DNA of 64,000 nucleotides from Leisingera caerulea DSM 24564 (GTDB taxonomy: Bacteria > Pseudomonadota > Alphaproteobacteria > Rhodobacterales > Rhodobacteraceae): positions 252,340 through 316,339 of the forward strand of contig NZ_KI421514.1 of the NCBI RefSeq assembly GCF_000473325.1. Reading direction: 5' to 3'. The notes beneath the pieces were generated by a model that was not told the DNA's origin, made no database searches, and was given only the letters and a program-made list of their open reading frames with translations. Positions within the stretch are counted from its first letter, which is position 1. Every line of letters begins with the position of its first letter. Made by a program: the position numbers and the translations under genes. Shown here piece by piece: positions 1 through 9,995 of this stretch.

Positions 1-2039
1 GCGCGCCCTATGCCGAGGCTGCGGGTATTGCCATGGCAGTGGCCAGGGGCGAGCAAACCCTGACAGAGAATGAGGCCGACGCCATCAACCTCGTTCCCGA
101 CGACCTGCGCGGCCTCGACCGGTTCGAGGCGCGCAAACTGGTGGTGGAGCAGATCACCAGCGAAGGCCTGGCGGTGATGCAGACCGTCACCAAGACCGAC
201 CCGGACACCGGCGAAGACGTCCAGGTGCAGGTGCCTTACGTTGAGAACAAGCCGATCATGCAGCCCTTCGGCGACCGCTCCAAGGTGGTGATCGAGCCGA
301 TGCTGACCGACCAGTGGTTCGTGGACGCGGAAAAGGTTGTGGGCCCGGCTCTGGATGCGGTGAAGAACGGCGATGTGAAGATCCTGCCGGAGTCGGGTGA
401 GAAGACCTATTACCACTGGCTCGAAAACATCGAACCCTGGTGCATTTCGCGCCAGCTGTGGTGGGGCCATCAGATCCCGGTCTGGTACATCCCCGGCGAG
501 GAGGACTGGTACCCGATCTGTGCCGCAACTGAGCAAGAGGCGCTGGAAAAGGCGCGCCTCCAGTCGGCCGAAGGCACCGAATTCCGCATCGTTGCAGATC
601 AGCACGAAGCGGCGAAGGTTCTGGCCGAACAGGTCAAGCTGATGGATGTGCAGGACGAAGGCGCGATCCGCAGCTTTGACGGGCCGATGCAGGTGCCGAT
701 GTTCCGCGACCCGGACGTGCTGGACACCTGGTTCTCCTCCGGCCTCTGGCCGATCGGCACGCTGGGCTGGCCGGACACCACTCCGGAAATGGAGAAGTAC
801 TTCCCGACCTCGACCCTGGTCACCGGGCAGGACATCCTGTTCTTCTGGGTCGCCCGGATGATGATGATGCAGCTGGCAGTTCTGGACGAAAACCTGCCGG
901 TCAAGAAACGCATCCCCTTCGACACCGTCTACCTGCATGGCCTGGTCCGCGACGCCAAGGGCAAGAAGATGTCAAAATCCACCGGCAACGTGGTCGACCC
1001 CCTGGAGATCATCGAGGAATTCGGCGCCGACGCGCTGCGCTTCTCCTCCGCCGCGATGGCGGCGCTTGGCGGCGTGCTGAAGCTGGATATGGAGCGGCTC
1101 AAGGGCTACCGGAACTTTGGCACCAAGCTGTGGAATGCGGTGAACTTTGCCCACTTCAACAACGTCTATGACCCGAACGTCCCTGCCTACGCCTGCCCAG
1201 ACGCGCAGACGGCCGTGAACCAGTGGATCATCGGTGAAACCGCCAAGGTGCGGGTTGAGGTGGACGCCGCCCTTGAGGCGTTCCGCTTCAACGATGCGGC
1301 CAACGCGCTTTATGCCTTTGTCTGGGGCAAGGTCTGCGACTGGTATATTGAGCTGTCGAAGCCGCTGTTCGGCTCCGAGGATGAGGCGGTGATCGCCGAA
1401 ACCCGCCAGACGCTGGGCTGGGTGCTGGATCAGTGCATGATCCTCTTGCACCCGATCATGCCCTTCATCACCGAGGAGCTGTGGGGCAACACTGCCAAGC
1501 GTTCGAACATGCTGGTGCATGAAGACTGGCCGGCCTACGGCGCCGAGCTGGTCAACCCGCAAGCGGATGCCGAAATGAACTGGGTGATCACCGCGATCGA
1601 GAACATCCGTTCGACCCGCGCGCAGATGCATGTGCCGGCCGGTGCGAAGATCCCGATGGTGGTGACCGAGTTCTCCGATCAGGCCCGCGCGGCCTGGGAC
1701 AAGAACGAGGCGATGATCAAGAAGCTGGCCCGCATCACCTCGCTGGAACAGGTGGAGAGCTTCCCCAAAGGCTGCGCCTCTGTCGCCGCCCCCGGCGCCT
1801 CCTTCGGCCTGCCGCTGGCGGATGTGATCGACGTCGGCGCCGAGAAGGCGCGGCTCGAGAAAACCCTGGGCAAGCTGGCCAAGGAGCTGGGCGGCCTGCG
1901 CGGGCGGCTGAACAACCCGAAATTCGCGGCCTCCGCCCCGGAAGAGGTTGTGGCAGAAGCCCGTGAAAACCTTGCCGCGCGCGAAGAGGAAGAAGCCAAG
2001 GTCAAGGAAGCGCTGGCTCGCCTGGCCGAGATCGGCTGA
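1..2039 (+). CDS. valS: Valine--tRNA ligase, 3' part (gene begins upstream of window)
   Basis: Cytoplasmic class I aminoacyl-tRNA synthetase that charges tRNA-Val. The reading frame is open to the left edge, so about 680 C-terminal residues are present of the roughly 950-1000 usual for the family. The ATP-binding KMSKS loop is visible at 966-980 within [10 protein letters not shown]. It is followed by the anticodon-binding helical domain and a lysine/glutamate-rich C-terminal coiled coil that reads [19 protein letters not shown], typical of ValRS. The HIGH motif must lie outside the window. The ATG at 33 is internal and not a true start. Identity is very secure. Confidence 0.97.
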   Translation, partial: APYAEAAGIAMAVARGEQTLTENEADAINLVPDDLRGLDRFEARKLVVEQITSEGLAVMQTVTKTDPDTGEDVQVQVPYVENKPIMQPFGDRSKVVIEPMLTDQWFVDAEKVVGPALDAVKNGDVKILPESGEKTYYHWLENIEPWCISRQLWWGHQIPVWYIPGEEDWYPICAATEQEALEKARLQSAEGTEFRIVADQHEAAKVLAEQVKLMDVQDEGAIRSFDGPMQVPMFRDPDVLDTWFSSGLWPIGTLGWPDTTPEMEKYFPTSTLVTGQDILFFWVARMMMMQLAVLDENLPVKKRIPFDTVYLHGLVRDAKGKKMSKSTGNVVDPLEIIEEFGADALRFSSAAMAALGGVLKLDMERLKGYRNFGTKLWNAVNFAHFNNVYDPNVPAYACPDAQTAVNQWIIGETAKVRVEVDAALEAFRFNDAANALYAFVWGKVCDWYIELSKPLFGSEDEAVIAETRQTLGWVLDQCMILLHPIMPFITEELWGNTAKRSNMLVHEDWPAYGAELVNPQADAEMNWVITAIENIRSTRAQMHVPAGAKIPMVVTEFSDQARAAWDKNEAMIKKLARITSLEQVESFPKGCASVAAPGASFGLPLADVIDVGAEKARLEKTLGKLAKELGGLRGRLNNPKFAASAPEEVVAEARENLAAREEEEAKVKEALARLAEIG

Positions 2040-2077
2040 CCCGGCCCTGCCGCTGCTGCAATCATGACTGCAAAGCG

Positions 2078-2098
2078 CCCGCCTTGCAGGCGGGGGTT
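2078..2098 (+). terminator. Candidate hairpin after valS
   Basis: A six-pair stem CCCGCC/GGCGGG with loop TTGCA (2078-2094) lies 40 bases after the valS stop and is followed by only a short GGTT. It is a weak intrinsic terminator at best. Confidence 0.4.
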
Positions 2099-2236
2099 CT
2101 GCATTCCGGCGCGGAGGCTGTGAAGCGAGCGCAATTTCCGGCGGAACGGGGAAATTCTTAACAACCGGCCCATTGTCTTTGCCGCGCTTTTGTTCCAGCC
2201 TGCATTTAACCATAAAAAGACGGGAGACTGCAGCCG

Positions 2237-2530
2237 ATGCCCAAAGGATACTGGGTGGCCCATGTGGATGTGGCGGAGATGGAGCGCTACAAGGATTACG
2301 TCAGCGCCAACGGTCCCGTTTTTGCCGACTACGGCGCCAAATTCCTGGTGCGCGGCGGCCAGAAGGAAGTGCGCGAAGGGCAGATGAGATCGCGCACGGT
2401 GGTGATCGAATTCAAGGATTTCGCAACCGCAAAAGCCTGCTATGATTCAGTGGCCTACCAAGACGCCAAAGCCTTGCGTGATCCGGTGTCCGCCGGTGAT
2501 ATGGAAATCATCGAAGGCTACGGCGAATAA
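2237..2530 (+). CDS. DUF1330 family protein
   Basis: A 97-residue cytoplasmic protein that reads MPKGYWVAHVDVAEMERYKDY, the standard opening of DUF1330 (dimeric alpha-beta barrel fold), and ends at the usual family length. The conserved central stretch FLVRGG and the terminal DMEIIEGYG pattern fit. The ATG is preceded by GGGAG at 2222-2226. The family's biochemical role is not established. It stands alone between valS and the TerB-like genes; 37 bases separate it from the next gene, so co-transcription is possible. Confidence 0.85.
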   Translation: MPKGYWVAHVDVAEMERYKDYVSANGPVFADYGAKFLVRGGQKEVREGQMRSRTVVIEFKDFATAKACYDSVAYQDAKALRDPVSAGDMEIIEGYGE

Positions 2531-2567
2531 TCCCGCGCCCAGCTGCGCAGCTGACTGAGGTCACCGA

Positions 2568-3035
2568 ATGCCCCTGCTCAAGAAATTCTTCCAAGCTTTC
2601 CGCCCGTCCGAACCGCCGGCCCTGCCCGATCCGGACGCCGAACTGGCGCTGGGGGCGCTGCTGGTGCGGGTGGCGCAGTCCGACCGCGACTACCAGCTGG
2701 AGGAAATCAGCCTGATCGACCGGATTCTGGCCCGGCTTTACCAGCACAACGCGATTGAGGCCGCCAAGGTGCGCGCCACCTGCGAGAAACTGCACGCCGC
2801 CGCGCCGGAAACCGACACCTTCGGACGGCTGATCCGCGAAACCACCGGCCTTGAGGAACGCCTCGCTGCGCTGGACGCCCTGTGGGAAGTGGTTCTGGCC
2901 GACGGCAGCGCCCATGAGGGCGAGGTCACCATCGTCGAGGACGCCCGCAAGGCGATGGGGCTGTCCTACGCCGACAGCCAGAAAGCCCGCGAGCGCGCCG
3001 AGGAGAAACTCGGCAGCACCGCTGGAGAGCATTGA
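2568..3035 (+). CDS. TerB-like protein (first of a tandem pair)
   Basis: A 155-residue all-helical protein resembling the TerB/DjlA-type tellurite-resistance domain. ALLVRVAQSDRDYQLEEIS and WEVVLADGSAHEGE show the acidic AxxDGxxxxxE-type turns by which these domains are recognised. It has no signal peptide or membrane segment. The next gene is a clear paralogue (ALLVRIARSDHNYSEVE), so a duplication is likely. The stop overlaps the next start. Function is unknown; TerB domains are linked to metal or stress responses, but no other ter genes are nearby. Confidence 0.75.
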   Translation: MPLLKKFFQAFRPSEPPALPDPDAELALGALLVRVAQSDRDYQLEEISLIDRILARLYQHNAIEAAKVRATCEKLHAAAPETDTFGRLIRETTGLEERLAALDALWEVVLADGSAHEGEVTIVEDARKAMGLSYADSQKARERAEEKLGSTAGEH

Positions 3036-3475
3036 TGTTCAGGGAGCTTCTGCACCGCCTGCTGGAGCCCGCACCTGCCACGCTGGATGACGAAGGCGCG
3101 CGGCTGGCACTGACCGCGCTGCTGGTGAGGATTGCCCGCTCTGACCACAATTACTCCGAAGTGGAGAAAGACCGCATCGACCGCATCCTGAAAGCCCGCT
3201 ACGGGCTGGACACCGGCGGCGCGCTGATCCTGCGCGAACAGGCCGAGGCGATGGAGGCCGAGGCGCCCGACACCGTCCGCTTTACCCGCGCGATCAAGGA
3301 CGCGGTGGTCTATGAGGACCGCACCGGCGTGATTGAGGCGCTGTGGCAGGTGGCCCTGGCCGACGGCCGCCGCGATGCGAACGAAGACGCGCTCCTGCGG
3401 CTGTCTGCCAGCCTGCTGGGCGTATCGGACGTGGACAGCGCCAAGGCGCGCAAACGGGCAGAGGCTGCTTTATGA
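3035..3475 (+). CDS. TerB-like protein (second of a tandem pair)
   Basis: A 146-residue paralogue of the preceding protein with the same spacing of motifs: LTALLVRIARSDHNYSEVEK near the N terminus and WQVALADGRRDANEDALLR in the second half. I placed the start at the ATG at 3035, which shares one base with the upstream TGA; a TTG at 3032 is also in frame. Its own stop overlaps the next start in an ATGA, so the three genes are translationally coupled. The family is tellurite-resistance-like; substrate and role are unknown. Confidence 0.75.
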   Translation: MFRELLHRLLEPAPATLDDEGARLALTALLVRIARSDHNYSEVEKDRIDRILKARYGLDTGGALILREQAEAMEAEAPDTVRFTRAIKDAVVYEDRTGVIEALWQVALADGRRDANEDALLRLSASLLGVSDVDSAKARKRAEAAL

Positions 3476-4245
3476 TTGCTCATCTCGGAATGTACGACCG
3501 CCCGGAAACCGCTGCGGCGAACGACCGGTTCTGGGCCTCGATCCGCGATCATCTTGGCGGCGGGCCGGACCGGCTGACCCGCGGCGCCGACTTCTGGGAG
3601 GTCTGGAAATCCCCTGATCTGCTGCTGTCGCAGACCTGCGGCTGCCCCTACCGCACCCGGCTTTACGGCGAGGTGGAGCTTGTTGGCACCCCGGACTATG
3701 GTCTGCCCGGCTGTCCGCCCGGTTATTACAACAGCGTTTTTGTCGCCCGCCAGGAGGACGCGGACCAGCCGCTTGCCAGCTTTGCCGGCCGCCGGTTTGC
3801 CTATAACGAAGCACTGTCACAATCGGGCTGGGCGGCGCCGATGGTGCATCTTCACGACCGCAATGTGCTGCCCGGCGCGCTGGTGGAAACCGGCGGCCAC
3901 CGGCTGTCTGCCGAAGCTGTTGCCGAAGGCCGCGCCGACTTTGCCGCGCTGGACGCGCTGAGCTGGGAAATGGTCCGTGAATATGACGGTTTTGCCGCTG
4001 GGCTGACAGAGATCGAGCGCACCGAGCCAACGCCCGCCCTGCCCTATATCACCGCTCTGGGCAACGACACCAAGCCGCTGTTTTCCGCCATCGAATCCGC
4101 CATCCGCGGCCTGGACCCGGACACCCGCGAACGGCTGCATCTGAAAGGCCTGGTGCAGATCGCCCCCAGCGACTACCTGGCGGTGCCCACGCCGCCTGGC
4201 CCGGTGCTGACCAGCCAGCGCATCCGCACCGCGGAGCTGACGTAA
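3472..4245 (+). CDS. Phosphate/phosphonate-binding (PhnD-like) protein without signal peptide
   Basis: A 257-residue protein resembling the PhnD-type periplasmic binding fold: an N-terminal MIAHLGMYDRPET strand, a cysteine-containing segment SQTCGCPYRTRL, then YYNSVFVAR and AGRRFAYNEALSQSGW, the hinge and ligand-loop region of the family. No signal peptide or lipobox precedes the domain when translation starts at the ATG overlapping the TerB stop (ATGA at 3472), so it is predicted cytoplasmic, unlike a normal ABC binding protein. No permease or ATPase is adjacent in this operon. An intracellular sensor or enzyme role is possible; ligand unknown. Confidence 0.7.
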   Translation: MIAHLGMYDRPETAAANDRFWASIRDHLGGGPDRLTRGADFWEVWKSPDLLLSQTCGCPYRTRLYGEVELVGTPDYGLPGCPPGYYNSVFVARQEDADQPLASFAGRRFAYNEALSQSGWAAPMVHLHDRNVLPGALVETGGHRLSAEAVAEGRADFAALDALSWEMVREYDGFAAGLTEIERTEPTPALPYITALGNDTKPLFSAIESAIRGLDPDTRERLHLKGLVQIAPSDYLAVPTPPGPVLTSQRIRTAELT

Positions 4246-4379
4246 CGGCTCCGTCCGAAATGGAACCGCAACCGGCCATTTCGGCAGCTGCGGTGCCAGC
4301 TTATGCGGTTTGAACGTTGCATTCGGTCTTTTTTTCGGTCCAATAAGAACGAATTTCCACTCATAGGGACAACGACACC

Positions 4380-5159
<780 letters not shown>

Positions 5160-5206
5160 GCAATAACAAACAAGTCCAACAACCAACCAAAAACGGGAGT
5201 ATACTC

Positions 5207-5914
5207 ATGAAATCACTGATCCTTGGCACCGCCGCCCTGGCGCTGTCCGCGGGCATGGGCCTGGCAGAGACGGTGCGCCTGGGCACCGAAGGCGCCTATG
5301 CGCCGTGGAACTTCGTCAACGACGCGGGCGAAATCGACGGTTTCGAGCGCGAACTGGGCGACGAGCTGTGCAAGCGTGCCGAGCTGACCTGCGAGTGGGT
5401 CAAGAACGACTGGGATTCGATCATTCCGAACCTGGTGTCCGGCAACTACGACACCATCATCGCCGGCATGTCGATCACCGACGAGCGTGACGAGGTCATT
5501 GACTTCACCCAGCCCTACACGCCGCCGGATCCGTCCGCCTATGTTGCCCAGTCGGCAGACATCGACCTGGAATCCGGCGTGATTGCCGCCCAGGCCACCA
5601 CCATCCAGGCCGCCTTTGTGGCCGAGCAGGGCTGGACCCTGGTTGAGTTTGCCACCCCGGAAGAAACCGTCGCCGCCGTGCGCAACGGCGAAGCTGACGC
5701 GGTTCTGGCCGACAAGAGCTTCCTCGACACCGTGGTTGGTGACGATCTGGTGATGCTCGAAAAGACCGAAGCTCTGGGCGGCGGCGTCGGCATGGGCTTC
5801 CGCGAGTCGGACGCTGAGCTGCGCGGCAAGTTCGATGCGGCGATCCAGTCGATGAAAGATGACGGCTCGCTGAACGAACTGATCGCCAAGTGGGAAGTGT
5901 CCTCCCAGTGGTAA
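5207..5914 (+). CDS. Periplasmic amino acid/amine-binding protein of the ABC importer
   Basis: A 235-residue bacterial extracellular solute-binding protein, family 3. A classical Sec signal (MKSLILGTAALALSAGMGLA) precedes the mature start ETVRLGTEGAYAPWNF, the motif that opens basic amino acid and opine binding proteins. GFERELGDELCKRA and GMSITDERDEVIDFTQPY follow as in HisJ/ArgT homologues. I chose the ATG at 5207, behind GGGAG (5196-5200), because it starts the signal peptide. It sits between the ATPase and permease genes. The exact ligand cannot be read from the sequence. Confidence 0.92.
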   Translation: MKSLILGTAALALSAGMGLAETVRLGTEGAYAPWNFVNDAGEIDGFERELGDELCKRAELTCEWVKNDWDSIIPNLVSGNYDTIIAGMSITDERDEVIDFTQPYTPPDPSAYVAQSADIDLESGVIAAQATTIQAAFVAEQGWTLVEFATPEETVAAVRNGEADAVLADKSFLDTVVGDDLVMLEKTEALGGGVGMGFRESDAELRGKFDAAIQSMKDDGSLNELIAKWEVSSQW

Positions 5915-5937
5915 TCTGATCCTGTTCCAGGATCTGC

Positions 5938-5964
5938 AGGCCCGCCGCTGCGGCGCGCGGGCCT
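5938..5964 (+). terminator. Hairpin between binding-protein and permease genes
   Basis: An eight-pair stem AGGCCCGC (5938-5945) / GCGGGCCT (5957-5964) closes an 11-base loop in the gap after the binding-protein gene. Such hairpins often reduce read-through or protect the upstream message so that binding protein is made in excess over permease; here this is inference. Confidence 0.5.
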
Positions 5965-6024
5965 CATTCATTCTCTTCCGGCAGGCATGCTGCCGGGCAC
6001 GGCCGGAGAAAGACAGGCACCAAC

Positions 6025-6909
6025 ATGTTTTCCTATTGCACGGACCCGTCCACGCTTGAGGGGCTGAGCTGGCTCAGCTGCTACCTGACCACGGGCAAGC
6101 ATTTGAACCTCTATATCTCGGTCGTCGTGGTTCTGGTCCTGCTGGCCATCACCGCCCCGGTTGCGCTGCTGTTCGGATTTGGCGCCGCCAGCGCTGCCCG
6201 CTCTAAGTTCCTGCCGCTGCGCTGGTTCGGCAAGGGTTATACCAGCATCGTGCGGGGCGTGCCGGATATTGCCTTCTTCCTGTTTTTCGTCATCGCACTG
6301 GACCAGGCGTTCGAATGGATGCGCCACAAGGTGAAATGCCCGGATTGGGACCAGCCGATCCGTCAGGGCATCGACTTTGTGGTGTGTGACGCGGCCAAGC
6401 TGCCGCTGTCGACCTCCCCGCAGTGGGTGCATGAAACCTACGGCTTCTTCCTGGCGGTTCTGACCTTCTCGATCGTGTTCGGGGCCTTTGCCGCCAATGT
6501 CCTTTACGGCGCGATGCGGGCCGTTCCGCACGCCCAGATCGAAACCGCCGAGGCCTATGGCATGACCACCCGCCAGGCGTTCTGGCGCATCCTGGTGCCG
6601 CAGATGTGGGTCTATGCGCTGCCCGGCCTTTCGAACCTGTGGATGGTGCTGATCAAGGCCACACCGCTGCTGTTCCTGCTGGGGGTCGAGGACATCGTTT
6701 ACTGGGCGCGGGAGCTGGGCGGCACCAAGACCGCGCGCTTCACGGAATACCCGCATCCGAACTGGCACGTCTGGTACTTTGCCGCGCTGCTGGTGTTCTA
6801 TCTCTGCTTCACCAAAGTGTCCGAAGTGGTTCTGGACCGGATCATGAAGCGGCTGACCAAAGGCCAGGCCACCGCCGGCGGCGAAGCTCAAAGAAAGGCA
6901 GCGGCATGA
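6025..6909 (+). CDS. ABC transporter permease (HisQ-like)
   Basis: A 294-residue inner-membrane permease of the polar amino acid family. Hydrophobic segments occur near residues 30-58, 85-100 and 140-165, with more towards the C terminus. The EAA loop, which contacts the ATPase, is visible as AQIETAEAYGMTTRQAFWRI. It carries a larger loop between the first helices than typical HisQ (the HKVKCPDWDQPIRQ region). The stop overlaps the start of the second permease (ATGA), so the two are co-translated as a heterodimer. Confidence 0.92.
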   Translation: MFSYCTDPSTLEGLSWLSCYLTTGKHLNLYISVVVVLVLLAITAPVALLFGFGAASAARSKFLPLRWFGKGYTSIVRGVPDIAFFLFFVIALDQAFEWMRHKVKCPDWDQPIRQGIDFVVCDAAKLPLSTSPQWVHETYGFFLAVLTFSIVFGAFAANVLYGAMRAVPHAQIETAEAYGMTTRQAFWRILVPQMWVYALPGLSNLWMVLIKATPLLFLLGVEDIVYWARELGGTKTARFTEYPHPNWHVWYFAALLVFYLCFTKVSEVVLDRIMKRLTKGQATAGGEAQRKAAA

Positions 6910-7712
6910 GTTGCGTTGAAACCATCCAGGCCTATGCCTTCCGCTCCCTGGGGTTTGGCGAACGGCTGCTGCCGCGCGGCGAGTATACCCTGTGCGAGCA
7001 TTTCACCCTGATCGGCTCCGGCCTGATTTGGAACGTCTACTTCGGCGCGCTGGCGCTGATGACCGGCTTTTTCCTGGCAGTGGCGCTGGCGGTGGGCAAG
7101 TCCAGCCCCAACCCGCTGTGGCGCAAACCGGCGGAGTGGTTCATCTTTGTGTTCCGCGGCAGCCCGCTGTTCATTCAGTTCTTTTTTGCCTATGCCTGCT
7201 TCCTCAGCCTCAAGAGCGTTTCCAGCTTCTTCGACCCGTTCACCTCGGCCTGGCTGGGCGCGCTGATCGTGCTGTTCTGCAACACCGCCGCCTATTCGGG
7301 GGAGATCTTCTATGGCGCGCTGCTGTCGATCCCCAAGGGCGATATCGAGGCGGCGGATGCCTATGGCATGTCCGGCTGGACCCGGTTCCGCCGCATCACC
7401 TTCCCGACCATGCTGCGGCTGGCCTGGCCCGCCTACACCAACGAGGCGATCTTCTTGTTCCACGCCACCACGCTGGTGTTCTTCACCGGCTTTCCGGCCT
7501 GGCGGCAGCAGGGCGATGCGCTCTATTACGCCAGCTATTTCGCGGACAAGACCTTCAACCCCTTCGTTCCCTATCCGATCCTGGCGTTCTACTTCATCCT
7601 GCTGACCCTGGTGATCATCGCCATCTTCGGCGCCGTGAACAAACACCTGAACAAGCACCTGCCCCAGGAACGGCGCAAAAAATTTCGCTTGCGTCCTAAT
7701 CTGATCCGGTAG
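6906..7712 (+). CDS. ABC transporter permease (HisM-like)
   Basis: A 268-residue partner permease with the family EAA loop GDIEAADAYGMSGWTRFRRI and a cluster of hydrophobic helices (LALMTGFFLAVALAV and FYFILLTLVIIAIFG). VFRGSPLFIQFFFAYA is the conserved RGxP-type motif of polar amino acid permeases. The ATG at 6906 overlaps the upstream stop by four bases. It ends the importer part of the cluster; a 190-base gap with a palindrome precedes the enzyme genes. Confidence 0.92.
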   Translation: MSCVETIQAYAFRSLGFGERLLPRGEYTLCEHFTLIGSGLIWNVYFGALALMTGFFLAVALAVGKSSPNPLWRKPAEWFIFVFRGSPLFIQFFFAYACFLSLKSVSSFFDPFTSAWLGALIVLFCNTAAYSGEIFYGALLSIPKGDIEAADAYGMSGWTRFRRITFPTMLRLAWPAYTNEAIFLFHATTLVFFTGFPAWRQQGDALYYASYFADKTFNPFVPYPILAFYFILLTLVIIAIFGAVNKHLNKHLPQERRKKFRLRPNLIR

Positions 7713-7720
7713 TATCCATT

Positions 7721-7732
7721 ATTTGATCAAAT
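7721..7732. promoter_or_regulatory. Perfect 12-base palindrome, candidate operator
   Basis: ATTTGATCAAAT is a perfect palindrome in an AT-rich stretch just after the permease stop and about 170 bases before the glutamine-synthetase-like gene. The position suits an operator controlling the enzyme genes. No regulator gene is adjacent, so the cognate protein is unknown. Confidence 0.4.
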
Positions 7733-7904
7733 TCAAAGCCTGGGTGTCTGACCGCAGAATCGTGTGAGTTCATAGGCAAACTACAGGCTGCGCCGGATTA
7801 TGATCAAAAATATGGACCAGGGGTGATAAGCTGCCCCGGCCCTGCTGCGCACCGTCCGGGGGCGCTGGCGGCCGGCGGTGCCCCCGAAACCGTCAGGTGA
7901 TTGG

Positions 7905-9239
7905 ATGAAGAACTGGCTCAGGAAAAACCCGCATGTGCGCACCATCCGCGTTGCGGCGGCGGACATCAACGGTCAGGCCCGGGGCAAGCGCGTCCCTGCC
8001 CGCTTTGCCGACAAGGCGGTCGAGGAAGGCACCCGCTTTCCGCTGTCGGTTCTCAACCTGGACATCTGGGGCGAGGATATTGATGACAGCCCGCTGGTGT
8101 TTGAAAGCGGCGATGCCGATGGCGTGCTGAAGCCGACTGAGCGCGGCTTTGTGCCGATGCCCTGGCTGGAATCGCACTCCGCGCTGCTGCCGATCTGGAT
8201 GTACCGCGAAGACGGCCGCCCCTATGACGGCGACCCGCGCCATGCATTGCGCGCCGTGGTCGACCGCTACAAGGCGCTGGGGCTGACCCCGGTGGTCGCG
8301 GTCGAACTGGAGTTCTTTCTGATCGACGACAGTGGCAAGAACCTGCAGGTGCCGACCTCGCCGCGGTCCGGCAAGCGCCGCAAGGCGGCGGAGACCATGT
8401 CGATCCGGGCGCTGGACCAGTTCGACACCTTCTTCACCGACCTCTATGACGCCTGTGAGGATATGGACATCCCCGCCGACACCGCGATTTCCGAGGCGGG
8501 CCTGGGCCAATTCGAGATCAACCTGATGCACGGCCCCGACGCGCTGCGCGCCGCCGATGACGCCTGGCTGTTCAAGATGCTGGTCAAGGGCCTGGCCCGC
8601 CGCCACGGCTTTGCCGCCAGCTTCATGGCCAAACCGTACGAGGATTACGCCGGCAACGGCCTGCACACGCATTTTTCGGTGCTGGATCAGGACGGCAACA
8701 ACATCTTTGACGACGGCGGCCCCAAGGGCACCGATGCGATGCGCCACGCTGTCGGCGGCTGCCTGAAGGCAATGGGCGATTCCACCCTGGTCTTTGCGCC
8801 GCATGGCAACAGCTATGACCGGATGGTGCCGGGCGCCCACGCCCCCACCGGCATCTGCTGGGCCTACGAAAACCGAACCGCCGCCATCCGCGTCCCCTCC
8901 GGCAGCCCCAAGGCGCGCCGGATCGAGCACCGCTTTGCCGGCGGCGACGTGAACCCCTATCTGATGCTGACCGCCATCCTTGGCGCCGCGCTCTATGGCA
9001 TCGAAAATAAGATCGAGCCCTCGGAGCCGATCACCGGCAATGCCTATGCGCTGGACCTGCCGCAGGTGCCCAACACCTGGCAAAGCGCCATTGACGCGTT
9101 CGAGAACTCCGAGATCATCCCGCAGTTCTTCTCAGCCGAGATGATCCGCAACATGGTGCTGACCAAGCGCCAGGAGCTGCATTACATGGAAGAACTCACC
9201 CCGGAAGAGCGGGTGGAGATCTACCTGGATACGGTCTGA
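7905..9239 (+). CDS. Glutamine-synthetase-like ligase (probable gamma-glutamyl-amine ligase), copy 1
   Basis: A 444-residue member of the glutamine synthetase superfamily of the PuuA/GlnA3 type, which joins glutamate to an amine using ATP. Visible family motifs are VAVELEFFLID (first metal-binding glutamates), ETAISEAGLGQFEINL-like text (TAISEAGLGQFEINL), GLHTHFSVLD (nucleotide loop), NRTAAIRVPSG and RIEHRFAGGDVNPYL. The ATG at 7905 lies behind AGGTGA at 7895-7900; a GTG at 7878 is an in-frame alternative. The neighbouring amidotransferase, second homologue and amine oxidase suggest amine catabolism through gamma-glutamyl intermediates. The true substrate is unknown. Confidence 0.88.
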   Translation: MKNWLRKNPHVRTIRVAAADINGQARGKRVPARFADKAVEEGTRFPLSVLNLDIWGEDIDDSPLVFESGDADGVLKPTERGFVPMPWLESHSALLPIWMYREDGRPYDGDPRHALRAVVDRYKALGLTPVVAVELEFFLIDDSGKNLQVPTSPRSGKRRKAAETMSIRALDQFDTFFTDLYDACEDMDIPADTAISEAGLGQFEINLMHGPDALRAADDAWLFKMLVKGLARRHGFAASFMAKPYEDYAGNGLHTHFSVLDQDGNNIFDDGGPKGTDAMRHAVGGCLKAMGDSTLVFAPHGNSYDRMVPGAHAPTGICWAYENRTAAIRVPSGSPKARRIEHRFAGGDVNPYLMLTAILGAALYGIENKIEPSEPITGNAYALDLPQVPNTWQSAIDAFENSEIIPQFFSAEMIRNMVLTKRQELHYMEELTPEERVEIYLDTV

Positions 9240-9314
9240 CCTGACGGCCACTTGCCCGCCGTCCCGGCGGCGGGCTACCGTCCCGCGCAGCGAACTCCTT
9301 CTGACTGGTGACTT

Positions 9315-9995
9315 ATGAAAATCGGCATCCTGCAAACCGGCCACTCCCCCGAAGACCTGTATGAACCGTTTGGCGATTACGACGGCATGTTCCGCGACAT
9401 GCTGGACGGCAAGGGGTTCGCGTTTCAGACCTGGGCCGTGGTGGACGGCATCTTCCCGGACGGCCCGCAGGACGCCGACGGCTGGCTGATCACCGGCTCC
9501 AAGCATGGCGCCTACGAGGATCACGCCTGGATCCCGGCGCTGGAGGAACTGATCCGCGCCATTCATGCCAGCAAGCAGCCGCTGGCCGGCATCTGCTTTG
9601 GCCATCAGATCATCGCCCAGGCGCTTGGCGGCAAGGTCGCCAAGTTCGAGGGCGGCTGGGCTGTGGGCCGCGTCACCTACCAGACGCACGACGGCCCGCT
9701 GACCTTGAACGCCTGGCATCAGGATCAGGTGGTGGAACTGCCCGAGGGCGCGCAGGTGCTGGGCGGAAATGATTTCTGCCGGAACGGCATCCTGGCCTAT
9801 GGCGACCACATCATCTCCTGGCAGCCGCACCCCGAATTCCCCAGCCCCTTTGTTGGCGGCCTGATTGAAAAGCGCGGCCGCGGCGTGGTCCCGGACGAAC
9901 TGCTCGACAGGGCCGCCGCCGATCTGGACGCCCCCGTGGACAATCAAAACATCGCAACCATCCTCGCAGAGTTTTACAGGAAAGAGAGGACCTAA
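9315..9995 (+). CDS. Class I glutamine amidotransferase-like hydrolase (PuuD-like)
   Basis: A 226-residue stand-alone class I amidotransferase. The catalytic triad is readable: Cys94 in AGICFGHQII, and His172 and Glu174 in QPHPEFP. Stand-alone members can hydrolyse gamma-glutamyl amides (as PuuD does for gamma-glutamyl-GABA) or serve as GMP-synthase-like paralogues. Its place between two gamma-glutamyl ligase homologues favours the first role. The stop shares one base with the next start (TAATG at 9993-9997), so the two genes are tightly coupled. Confidence 0.87.
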   Translation: MKIGILQTGHSPEDLYEPFGDYDGMFRDMLDGKGFAFQTWAVVDGIFPDGPQDADGWLITGSKHGAYEDHAWIPALEELIRAIHASKQPLAGICFGHQIIAQALGGKVAKFEGGWAVGRVTYQTHDGPLTLNAWHQDQVVELPEGAQVLGGNDFCRNGILAYGDHIISWQPHPEFPSPFVGGLIEKRGRGVVPDELLDRAAADLDAPVDNQNIATILAEFYRKERT

